A program made the position numbers and the translations under genes. From Clostridia bacterium (lineage in GTDB: Bacteria; Bacillota; Clostridia; Saccharofermentanales; UBA5734), in assembly GCA_009929975.1 (NCBI GenBank), contig RZZF01000120.1:1-5971 (forward strand): a stretch of 5,971 bases of DNA, read 5' to 3'. Under the pieces are notes generated by a model. The model was not told the DNA's origin, ran no database searches, and saw only the letters and a program-made list of their open reading frames with translations. Shown piece by piece: positions 1-5,971 of the stretch. Every line of letters starts with the position of its first letter. Position 1 is the first letter of the stretch.

Positions 1-24
1 TTTAAACGATAGCATAAGTATAAC

Positions 25-555
25 TTATTCAATTCCAAGTTCTTCTCCTGCCGCAAAAACAAGATCTCTCAAACCTTTGTCATAGGTCCGGCTCATATCA
101 GGAAATCTTGGCCCAAGATTTTCGTCATTTACTCCAACAAGTGGATTTTCTCCTGTAAGATTTATATGGTCTTCTATGACCATTAAATCTCCTGGTTTAA
201 AACTTAAATTCAAACCTCCAGACGAATTTGTAACAATAAGATTTTTTACTCCAAGAACCTGCATAAGCCTTACAGGAAATGAAACCTGATCTGCAGTATA
301 GCCTTCATAAAGATGAAATCTTCCCTTCATTACTATAACTTTTTTGCCTGAAATTTCTCCAAAAATCATTTCTCCGGCATGGCTTTCAACAGTTGAAATT
401 GGAAAATGAGGAATTTCAGAATATGGAACAGATTCAATGACTCTCATAAAATCAACAGAGCCTCCAAGCCCTGTTCCAAGAAAAATGCCGGTTTCAGCTT
501 CGGCAAAAATATCTTCAACAAATTCGGCTGCTTTTAAAGCTCTGCTATAAATCAT
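25..555 (-). CDS. punA: Purine nucleoside phosphorylase (inosine/guanosine type), C-terminally truncated by an early stop at the window edge
   Basis: The family splits inosine and guanosine with phosphate into base and ribose-1-phosphate, serving purine salvage. The 176 residues show GTGLGG (27-32) in the phosphate-binding loop, ESHAGEMIFG (57-66), KGRFHLYEGY (77-86), VTNSSGGLN (108-116, where TNAAGG is more usual), DHINLTGENPL (129-139) and PRFPDMSRTYD (149-159). This is the standard trimeric PNP order. Full-length members are about 270 residues, so roughly 95 are missing, including the GVY...GPxFET region, the GMSTVPE region and the base-binding Asn. A TAA at 27-25 ends the frame and only 24 bases follow, so I cannot tell a real pseudogene from a frameshift or poor sequence at a contig end. 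The gene is AT-rich throughout and starts within dapF (11-base overlap). MTA phosphorylase is a less likely alternative. Confidence 0.88.
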   Translation of the reverse strand: MIYSRALKAAEFVEDIFAEAETGIFLGTGLGGSVDFMRVIESVPYSEIPHFPISTVESHAGEMIFGEISGKKVIVMKGRFHLYEGYTADQVSFPVRLMQVLGVKNLIVTNSSGGLNLSFKPGDLMVIEDHINLTGENPLVGVNDENLGPRFPDMSRTYDKGLRDLVFAAGEELGIE

Positions 556-1405
556 TTTTTATCCTTTCCAGTTCTATTTCTGTTTCATAAACAAACTTTG
601 CCGGCCCTGTCTTAAAAATATGATTGTTTGCCCTGTTCCATTTTATGTCAAGACTTCCGCCTTTAAGTCTTACAACTACTTCTTCCAGGGTTTTATTATT
701 CAAAACACAGGCAGCAACACAAGCACAGGCACCGGTTCCGCAGGCCAGGGTCTCTCCGCTGCCGCGTTCCCAGACCCGGATCTTCAGCTGATTTTGCCCT
801 GTGACTTCAACAAACTCCGTATTCACCCGATTGGGAAACAGCTCATGATGTTCAAAAAGAGGCCCGATCGAAGGCAGATCCAGATGCTCAACATCCTGGC
901 AAAACACAACACAGTGCGGGTTGCCCATTGAGACACACGTCATCTCATAGTCTGTCTGACCGACTGTGACAGGCTGCGCGATGACTGCCTCACCGGGAAG
1001 TTTGACCGGAATTTTATCCGGACGCAGTTCAGCCGGACCCATATCCACTTCGACTGAAGACACCCGCCCGTTTCGTGTGAACAGCTTGAGCGCCCGAATG
1101 CCGGACAGTGTTTCGATGGTCATCTGGTGCTTGCGAACAATGTGATTGTCGTAAAGATATTTACCGATGCAGCGAATCGCGTTACCACACATTTGTCCCT
1201 CACTGCCATCGAGATTGAACATGCGCATCCTGGCATCCGCTGTTTCCGATGGCAAAATCAGAACAATACCGTCACCACCGATGCCATAATGGCGGTCGGA
1301 CAGCAGTTCCGATAAGGATTCTGGTGAGTTGATGGTCAGATCAAAGCTGTTGATATAGATATAATCATTGCCACAACCCTGCATTTTTGTAAATTCCAAT
1401 CGCAT
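545..1405 (-). CDS. dapF: Diaminopimelate epimerase
   Basis: DapF interconverts LL- and meso-diaminopimelate, a cofactor-independent racemisation that supplies lysine and peptidoglycan precursors. The 286-residue product is near the usual length. It shows the N-terminal signature FTKMQGCGNDY (5-15), RHYGIGGDGI (38-47), the first catalytic cysteine Cys73 in GQMCGNAIRC, VSMGNPHCVVF (158-168), VNTEF (194-198), and the second catalytic cysteine Cys222 in ETLACGTGACA. The ATG at 1405 is chosen because the conserved N-terminus begins there and an SD lies 7 bases upstream. The frame is open into carB upstream. Composition changes inside the gene: codons up to about 225 are medium-GC with mostly CGN arginine codons, while the last ~50 codons are AT-rich and use AGA, AGG and ATA. 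The protein stays continuous and plausible across this point. The TAG stop overlaps the punA start by 11 bases. Confidence 0.95.
   Translation of the reverse strand: MRLEFTKMQGCGNDYIYINSFDLTINSPESLSELLSDRHYGIGGDGIVLILPSETADARMRMFNLDGSEGQMCGNAIRCIGKYLYDNHIVRKHQMTIETLSGIRALKLFTRNGRVSSVEVDMGPAELRPDKIPVKLPGEAVIAQPVTVGQTDYEMTCVSMGNPHCVVFCQDVEHLDLPSIGPLFEHHELFPNRVNTEFVEVTGQNQLKIRVWERGSGETLACGTGACACVAACVLNNKTLEEVVVRLKGGSLDIKWNRANNHIFKTGPAKFVYETEIELERIKNDL
562..566 (-). promoter_or_regulatory. Ribosome binding site of punA
   Basis: On the minus strand AAGGA lies 6 bases before the ATG at 555, inside the last codons of dapF, followed by an A-rich spacer. It supports the punA start and coupling to dapF. 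Its style (AAGGA plus A-rich spacer) differs from the longer GGAGG-type sites of carA and carB. Confidence 0.7.
700..745. other. Abrupt base-composition and codon-use boundary inside dapF
   Basis: Hand counts of G+C in 60-base blocks give 16/60 at 541-600, 26/60 at 601-660 and 22/60 at 661-720. To the right they give 42/60 at 721-780, 27/60 at 781-840, 31/60 at 841-900 and 35/60 at 1021-1080. A punA block (181-240) gives 18/60. The shift falls just after the codons for the conserved catalytic motif ACGTGA (dapF residues 221-226, about 728-745), where unrelated dapF genes share most identity. That is the expected place for homologous recombination between two dapF genes, or for a false assembly join. 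The exact breakpoint cannot be fixed by eye. Confidence 0.7.
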
Positions 1406-4400
1406 ACGTTCACTCCTCAACTGACTGATATCAATCAGCTCCGTGTTGATTTCACTGTATCCGGACAACAGACTTTCAGCGAGCGCTTCGGCTGTATCAA
1501 CCGATGTCAGCGTCGGGATGCCCAGGGCACAGGCCTTTCGTCGGATTCTGACATCATCCTGCGCCGGGTCCCGTCCTTTATCCGATGTTGAGATGATGTA
1601 GCTGATCCTGCCGCTCTCAAGCAGCGTCGCAGTGTTGTTTTCCTTCGCTTCATGAATTTTTTCCACCCGCTGAACAGAAAAGCCACGTGTGGCCAGCCAG
1701 CTGGCCGTACCCGATGTCGCATAAAGCGAAAAACCACAAGCCGTAAATTTTTCCGCGACTGACACAATTTCCGGTTTGTCACTATCCCGGACGGTGATCA
1801 GAACACCGCCCTTTTTCTGTAATTTGTATCCGGCCGCGAGAAGCCCTTTATGCAAGGCCTCTTTCAGGGTTTTGCCCAGCCCCAGCACTTCCCCGGTTGA
1901 TTTCATTTCCGGACCGAGATGCGTATCAACATCTGTCAGTTTTTCAAACGAAAACACCGGGACCTTGACCGCCACATAGGGCGGCATCGCGGCGATACCC
2001 GATGAATATCCAAGATCAGCCAGCCGTTCACCGATACTGACCTGAGTCGCCAGATCGCAGACTGGAACGCCTGTCACTTTGCTGATATAGGGAACAGTTC
2101 GTGAAGCACGCGGATTGACTTCAATGACGAACAATTGATGACGATGCAGGACATATTGAATATTGACCAGTCCGATGATCTTCAGTTCCAGGCATAGCGT
2201 ACGGGTCATCTGATCGATCTGATCCGCCAGCTGATCTTCAATATGAACCGCCGGATACACCGCCATACTGTCTCCCGAATGGACACCGGTCCGTTCGATA
2301 TGTTCCATGATACCGGGAATCAGGACATCCTGCCCATCACAGATGGCATCCACTTCAATCTCCCGACCGGAAAGGTACTGATCAATCAGCACTGGATTGT
2401 CACGGGACTGGCGCAGAATCACGGCCATATATTCCTCAATATCGGCCGGATCATAAGCAATGATCATATTCTGTCCGCCCAGCACATAAGACGGCCGCAT
2501 CAGGACAGGAAATCCCAGTGTCTTCGCCGCCGCCAGCGCCTGAGAAACAGTGGTCACGGCGATGCCGCGCGGACGCGGGATCTCAAGGCGGGCCAGCAGC
2601 TGATCAAATCGTTCACGATCTTCACACAGGTCAATGCTGTCAGCCGATGTCCCGATGATTCTGACCCCGCGCTGATGCAGCGCGTTGGTCAAGCTGATCG
2701 CTGTACCGCCACCAAACGCGACCACGACTCCGATCGGCTGCTCCAGGTGAATCACGCGCATGACCTCTTCAATCCGCAGCGGTTCAAAATAGAGCCGATC
2801 GGCCGTATCAAAATCAGTGGATACAGTCTCCGGGTTATTGTTGATGACAATGACTTCATACCCCATTTTTTTCAGCGTCCAGACACAGTGGACACAGGCA
2901 TAATCAAACTCGATGCCTTGCCCGATCCGGATGGGGCCGCTGCCCAGCACGACAACCCTTGGTTTGACCGACTGCTTGATCAACGGCAGAGCTTCATCTT
3001 CGATTCCGTCCTTGATCGCGTAAAAATACGGGGTTTCAGCAGCGAATTCGCCGGCACAGGTGTCCACCATCTTGAAAACCGGATGCCCATCGCGGTCCAC
3101 CGGTTGTCGGATGGCGTTCAGCCGTTCCAGAAACCAGCGGTCGATGGTTGTCATCTGGTGCAGTGTCTCCACGTCAACGCCCCGCCGCAGCGCTTCATAC
3201 AACGCGAACAAACGCTCATCCGTCACCTGGCGAATCAGCGTGAACAGCGCGTCATCACTCACTGTCATCAGACGCGGCATCGTCAGATCATCCAGTCCCA
3301 GCTCCGCACCACGTACTGCCTTGAGCAGGGCATCTTCAAAGGTGTCGGCAATCGCCATCACCTCACCGGTGGCCTTCATCTGAGTGCCGAGCGTTCGTCG
3401 GGCATAGACAAATTTATCAAAAGGCCATTTGGGCAATTTGACCGCGACATAGTCGAGTGCCGGCTCAAACGCTGCTGATGTCGTACCGGTCACCGCGTTG
3501 ACGATTTCATCAAGTCGATAGCCGATCGCGATCTTCGTGGCGACCTTGGCGATCGGATAGCCCGTCGCCTTGCTGGCCAGGGCCGATGAGCGTGATACCC
3601 GCGGATTCACTTCAATCACAGCATAGTCAAACGAGTCCGGATGCAGTGCGAACTGACAGTTGCAGCCGCCGGCAACACCCAGATGTTCGATGATCCTGAG
3701 TGCCGCCGAACGCAGCATCTGGTATTCTCGGTCTGCGAGCGTGACCGTCGGTGCGATCACGATACTGTCACCGGTATGAATGCCAACCGGATCGAAATTT
3801 TCCATCGAACAGACGGATAGGACATTGCCCGCCTGATCCCGCATGACTTCAAACTCAATTTCTTTCCACCCGGCAATTGACGGTTCGACCAGGATCTGAT
3901 GGATCGGCGATAAGGCCAGTCCCCTTTCCGCCGTCTCAATCAGCGATTCACGATCATCAACCAGACCGCCTCCGCTGCCGCCCAGTGTGAAAGCCGGCCG
4001 GACGATCAGCGGATAGCCGACCTCATCGGCAAACGCAAGCACTTCATCGATTGACGTCGCGACGACCGAAGGAATGACCGGCTGGCCGATTTCCTGCATC
4101 GTTTCTTTAAAGCGTTGGCGGTCTTCCGCTCTGTCAATCGTCTCCGGTGAACTGCCAAGCAGACGCACTTGATACTGATCAAGAAATCCTTCATGTGCCA
4201 GCTGCATACACAGGGTCAGTCCGGTCTGCCCGCCTAATCCGGATAAAATACTGTCCGGACGTTCTTTTTCAATGATCCGTTTCACGGTTGTCAATGTCAG
4301 TGGTTCAAGATAAATACGGTCTGCGATCGACTGATCGGTCATGATTGTCGCGGGATTTGAGTTAATCAGGACGATTTCAATGCCGTCATCACGCAACACC

Positions 4401-4504
4401 CGACAGGCTTGGGTTCCCGCGTAGTCAAACTCAGCCGCCTGGCCGATAACGATCGGTCCTGAACCGATTAAGAGGACTTTTTTGATCGTTTTATCGAGTG
4501 GCAT
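1406..4504 (-). CDS. carB: Carbamoyl phosphate synthetase large subunit (no stop codon of its own; runs into dapF)
   Basis: CarB makes carbamoyl phosphate from bicarbonate, two ATP and the ammonia delivered by CarA. The 1033 codons up to the dapF ATG contain the expected order of parts: N-terminal carboxyphosphate half (about 1-400, with GSGPIVIGQAAEFDYAG at 14-30, Arg129, Arg169, Glu215 and IEVNPRVSR at 297-305), oligomerisation region (about 401-510), C-terminal carbamate half (about 511-895, GSGPIRIGQGIEFDYA at 521-536, IEVNPRASR at 794-802), and an MGS-like allosteric domain (about 896-1015, YATSGTASWL at 928-937). The core residues named match E. coli CarB by position or local motif. Oddities: FGGGTAIS (597-604) in the second half where FGGQT is usual, and IISTSDKGR (970-978) where E. 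coli has IINTTSGR. The C-terminus, ending near TELIDISQLR, looks like a natural CarB end, but no in-frame stop follows and the frame continues directly into dapF. The start overlaps carA by 14 bases. Confidence 0.96.
1413..1418 (-). promoter_or_regulatory. Ribosome binding site of dapF inside the carB reading frame
   Basis: On the minus strand GAGGAG lies 7 bases before the ATG at 1405, with the same quality and spacing as the SD sequences of carA and carB. It argues that dapF is, or recently was, translated from its own start rather than only as a tail of CarB. Stops in both other frames sit right here (TGA at 1419-1417 and at 1412-1410); only the frame in phase with dapF is open. Confidence 0.8.
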
Positions 4505-5579
4505 GTGAGCACACCTCCATTTGGTTGACAAACAGATCAAACAGCCAGGCTGTATCCATCGGTCCGCCGCAGCCTTCCGGATGGAATTGGACCGAAAACG
4601 CCGGAATGTCTCGATAACGGATCCCTTCGCAGGTCTGGTCATTGGCGTTGACAAACCAGAGCGCGGCTGTATCCGGATCAATACTTTCGTTTCGTACGGC
4701 ATAGCCGTGATTCTGACTGCTGATATAGACACGGCCGCTCTGAGTATCTCTGACTGGCTGGTTGGCACCGCGATGGCCGTATTTGAGTTTTTGAGTCTTG
4801 AACCCGTGGGCCAGTGCCAGCAGCTGATGTCCCAGACAAATTCCGAAGACCGGCAACCCGGTTCGGATCAGCTGCCGGAGATGATCGATAATCAGGGGAT
4901 TATCGGCCGGATCACCTGGACCGTTTGACAACATCACCCCATCCGGGTTACGCTGCATGACCTCATCCGGCGCTGTGTCGGCAGGCAGAACCCAGACATC
5001 ACAGCCACGGCGCAGCAATTCACGTTTCATGTTCTCCTTAACCCCGAAATCAAGCAGCGCCACTGTGAATCGTCTCTTTTCTGATCGATGCAGCACCGGC
5101 TGCGGGCAGGTGACAGCGGAGACAGCCTGCCTGACCGCATAAGCACGAATGGCCTCGCGGCTGACATCGTCCGGCCGCTTCGTCGTCAGCCGTCCATTCA
5201 TCACTCCCTGCTCACGGATCACTTTCGTCAGCGCCCGGGTATCAATGCCATAAAGACCGACAATCGACTGTGCCTTGAGAAACGTGTCCAGACGGCCTTC
5301 ACTTCGAAAATTGGACGGATGCCCACACGGGGTCTTGACGATATAAGCCAGTGGTCCGCCCGACGGACTTTCCAGATCCTGTGAGATCACCCCGTAATTA
5401 CCGATCAAAGGAAAGGTCTGCAGGACGATCTGGCCGTGATAACTTTGATCTGTCAGTGTTTCAAGATAACCGGTCATACCGGTGGCAAAGACGATTTCAC
5501 CTGTCACATCACCGCAGTGGCCGAATGAACAGCCGGAAAAAACCATCCCGTTTTCCAGAATCAAGTGCAGTGGCTTCAT
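4491..5579 (-). CDS. carA: Carbamoyl phosphate synthetase small (glutaminase) subunit
   Basis: CarA hydrolyses glutamine and passes ammonia through a tunnel to CarB for carbamoyl phosphate synthesis, feeding pyrimidine and arginine pathways. The 362-residue product has the usual family length. The N-terminal CPSase small-chain domain (about 1-150) shows TGMTGYLETLTD (33-44), FPLIGNYGV (56-64) and GLYGIDTRALTK (108-119). The class I glutamine amidotransferase domain (about 172-355) shows LSNGPGDP (217-224), the nucleophile elbow GICLGHQ with Cys248, SSQNHGYAV (287-295) and the catalytic His333/Glu335 in FHPEG. The catalytic triad is therefore intact. Small oddities are HPEGCGGP where HPEASPGP is the common form, and TDQSYHG where TDPSYxG is usual. 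The ATG start is supported by an SD 8 bases upstream and by the typical family N-terminus. It begins 3 bases after purF and overlaps carB by 14 bases. Confidence 0.97.
   Translation of the reverse strand: MKPLHLILENGMVFSGCSFGHCGDVTGEIVFATGMTGYLETLTDQSYHGQIVLQTFPLIGNYGVISQDLESPSGGPLAYIVKTPCGHPSNFRSEGRLDTFLKAQSIVGLYGIDTRALTKVIREQGVMNGRLTTKRPDDVSREAIRAYAVRQAVSAVTCPQPVLHRSEKRRFTVALLDFGVKENMKRELLRRGCDVWVLPADTAPDEVMQRNPDGVMLSNGPGDPADNPLIIDHLRQLIRTGLPVFGICLGHQLLALAHGFKTQKLKYGHRGANQPVRDTQSGRVYISSQNHGYAVRNESIDPDTAALWFVNANDQTCEGIRYRDIPAFSVQFHPEGCGGPMDTAWLFDLFVNQMEVCSHATR
4512..4518 (-). promoter_or_regulatory. Ribosome binding site of carB
   Basis: On the minus strand GGAGGTG lies 7 bases before the ATG at 4504, inside the 3' end of carA. 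It decides the carB start: the open frame runs 88 codons further upstream (to 4768), but that stretch is carA in another frame and has no CarB homology. Confidence 0.87.
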
Positions 5580-5582
5580 CGT

Positions 5583-5971
5583 TCAGGCCTCCTCCAGATC
5601 ATTTTTCTGCCCGGACTGAACCTCCGGGTGGCCGGTAAAACAAGCGGTGCAAAACGGCAGATGGCTGTCATGACAGGCCATTTTCAGACCCGCGACACTG
5701 ATGAAGCCCAGGCTGTCCGCGCCGATGGTCTGGCCAATCCGGACCAGACTCATTTGATTGGCGATCAGGTTTTCGCGCCGGTCGATATCGGTGCCATAAT
5801 GACAGGTATAGCGAAACGGTGGCGCAGAGATCCGCACATGAACTTCTTTCGCGCCAGCGGCTTTCAAACTTCTGACAATCCGTTCACTGGTCGTGCCCCG
5901 GACAATCGAATCATCAACCAGAACAATCCGCTGACCCTTGATGACAGCCGCCAGGGGATTCAGCTTAAGAC
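5583..5971 (-). CDS. purF: Amidophosphoribosyltransferase (PurF), C-terminal part only; 5' end outside window
   Basis: PurF makes phosphoribosylamine from PRPP and glutamine, the first committed step of purine synthesis, in the cytoplasm. The visible 128 residues (first full codon at 5969, TGA stop at 5585-5583) contain the type I phosphoribosyltransferase PRPP loop VLVDDSIVRGTTS near residues 16-28 of the fragment, then KEVHVRISAPP and IGADSLGF. Cysteines in RYTCHYG (residue 56) and in the pair FCTAC (residues 107 and 110) match three of the four 4Fe-4S ligands known from Bacillus subtilis PurF and absent from the E. coli enzyme; the fourth ligand and the N-terminal glutaminase domain would lie upstream of the window. 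The C-terminus is a normal family end with a short charged tail. The stop is 3 bases before the carA start, and the carA ribosome binding site lies in the last purF codons, so the two are probably co-translated. The identity is very secure. Confidence 0.96.
   Translation of the reverse strand, partial: LKLNPLAAVIKGQRIVLVDDSIVRGTTSERIVRSLKAAGAKEVHVRISAPPFRYTCHYGTDIDRRENLIANQMSLVRIGQTIGADSLGFISVAGLKMACHDSHLPFCTACFTGHPEVQSGQKNDLEEA
5588..5595 (-). promoter_or_regulatory. Ribosome binding site of carA
   Basis: On the minus strand GGAGGAGG lies 8 bases before the ATG at 5579, inside the last codons of purF. It is close to a perfect anti-SD match, fixes the carA start, and suggests translational coupling across the TGA-ACG-ATG junction. 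Confidence 0.85.

Larger units (their letters stand above)
545..4504 (-). other. Single open frame joining carB and dapF (potential 1319-residue CarB-DapF fusion)
   Basis: From the carB ATG at 4504 to the TAG at 547-545 there is no stop codon: 1033 CarB residues are followed directly by the 286-residue DapF with no linker. The last CarB residues (ISQLRSER) abut the DapF start (MRLEFTKM). Both halves look complete, so this is not a truncation of either gene. A fusion of these two enzymes makes little pathway sense and I know of no established CarB-DapF family, so the likely alternatives are loss of the carB stop by mutation, a sequencing error, or a true readthrough fusion with an additional internal start for dapF. 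One base change (for example GAA to TAA at 1411-1409) would restore a stop at the expected place. Confidence 0.6.

Noticed and set aside
1..24. Continuation of punA in another frame (a reading giving SYTYAIV, faintly like the family's GVYAxV)
   Set aside because: That frame also meets a stop within the window and the likeness is only two or three residues, so a frameshift cannot be shown from 24 bases.
556..720. AT-rich stretch before punA as a possible promoter
   Set aside because: It is coding sequence for the dapF C-terminus and part of a generally AT-rich block. I found no convincing -35/-10 pair with proper spacing, and punA overlaps dapF with its own SD.
1425..1438. Small inverted repeat (ctgat ... 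atcag, 4-base loop) just upstream of the dapF SD
   Set aside because: The stem is only 5 base pairs, has no T-run after it, and lies in codons for the CarB tail (ELIDIS region). It is too weak to call a terminator or attenuator.
2243..3478. A 411-codon open frame on the plus strand
   Set aside because: It lies wholly antisense to the well-conserved carB coding sequence, its translation shows no recognisable family, and it is rich in His/Arg/Gln as expected of an antisense shadow.
4505..4768. An 88-codon upstream extension of the carB frame
   Set aside because: It overlaps the conserved glutaminase domain of carA in another frame, has no CarB homology, and the SD and family N-terminus both place the start at 4504.
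4521..5638. Several plus-strand open frames of 61-135 codons opposite carA
   Set aside because: All are antisense to carA or purF, lack recognisable domains and overlap one another, so they are shadows of the real genes.

Overview
The window is a tightly packed run of housekeeping biosynthetic genes, all on the minus strand. In transcription order (right to left) they are: the 3' end of purF (purine synthesis), carA and carB (carbamoyl phosphate synthetase, feeding pyrimidines and arginine), dapF (diaminopimelate epimerase, lysine and peptidoglycan), and the 5' two thirds of a purine nucleoside phosphorylase gene (punA). No RNA gene, mobile element, CRISPR array, terminator or promoter is evident. 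There is practically no intergenic space, so the window looks like the inside of one transcription unit or a cluster of co-transcribed genes.

Organism: a bacterium, probably Bacillota-like over the right 5.2 kb. PurF is of the Bacillus type, with cysteines expected to bind a 4Fe-4S cluster. CarA, CarB and most of DapF also read like Bacillota proteins, and the DNA there is of medium GC (about 45-58 % in hand-counted 60-base blocks). The left ~700 bases are clearly more AT-rich (about 27-43 % in hand-counted blocks) with different codon choice.

Layout: 5583-5971 purF end; 4491-5579 carA, 3 bases after the purF stop; 1406-4504 carB, overlapping carA by 14 bases; 545-1405 dapF, joined to carB with no stop codon between them; 25-555 punA, overlapping dapF by 11 bases and stopped early at codon 177. 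Every gene whose start is in the window has a good Shine-Dalgarno sequence inside the gene before it, which fits translational coupling.

Two things stand out. First, carB and dapF form one uninterrupted frame that would give a 1319-residue CarB-DapF protein, yet dapF keeps its own strong ribosome binding site. Second, base composition and codon use change abruptly inside dapF, just at the codons for its conserved catalytic ACGTGA motif. That is a plausible place for either a natural recombination or a false join of two genomes in assembly. The early stop in punA lies 25 bases from the window edge. I see no new defence, mobile or regulatory system here.
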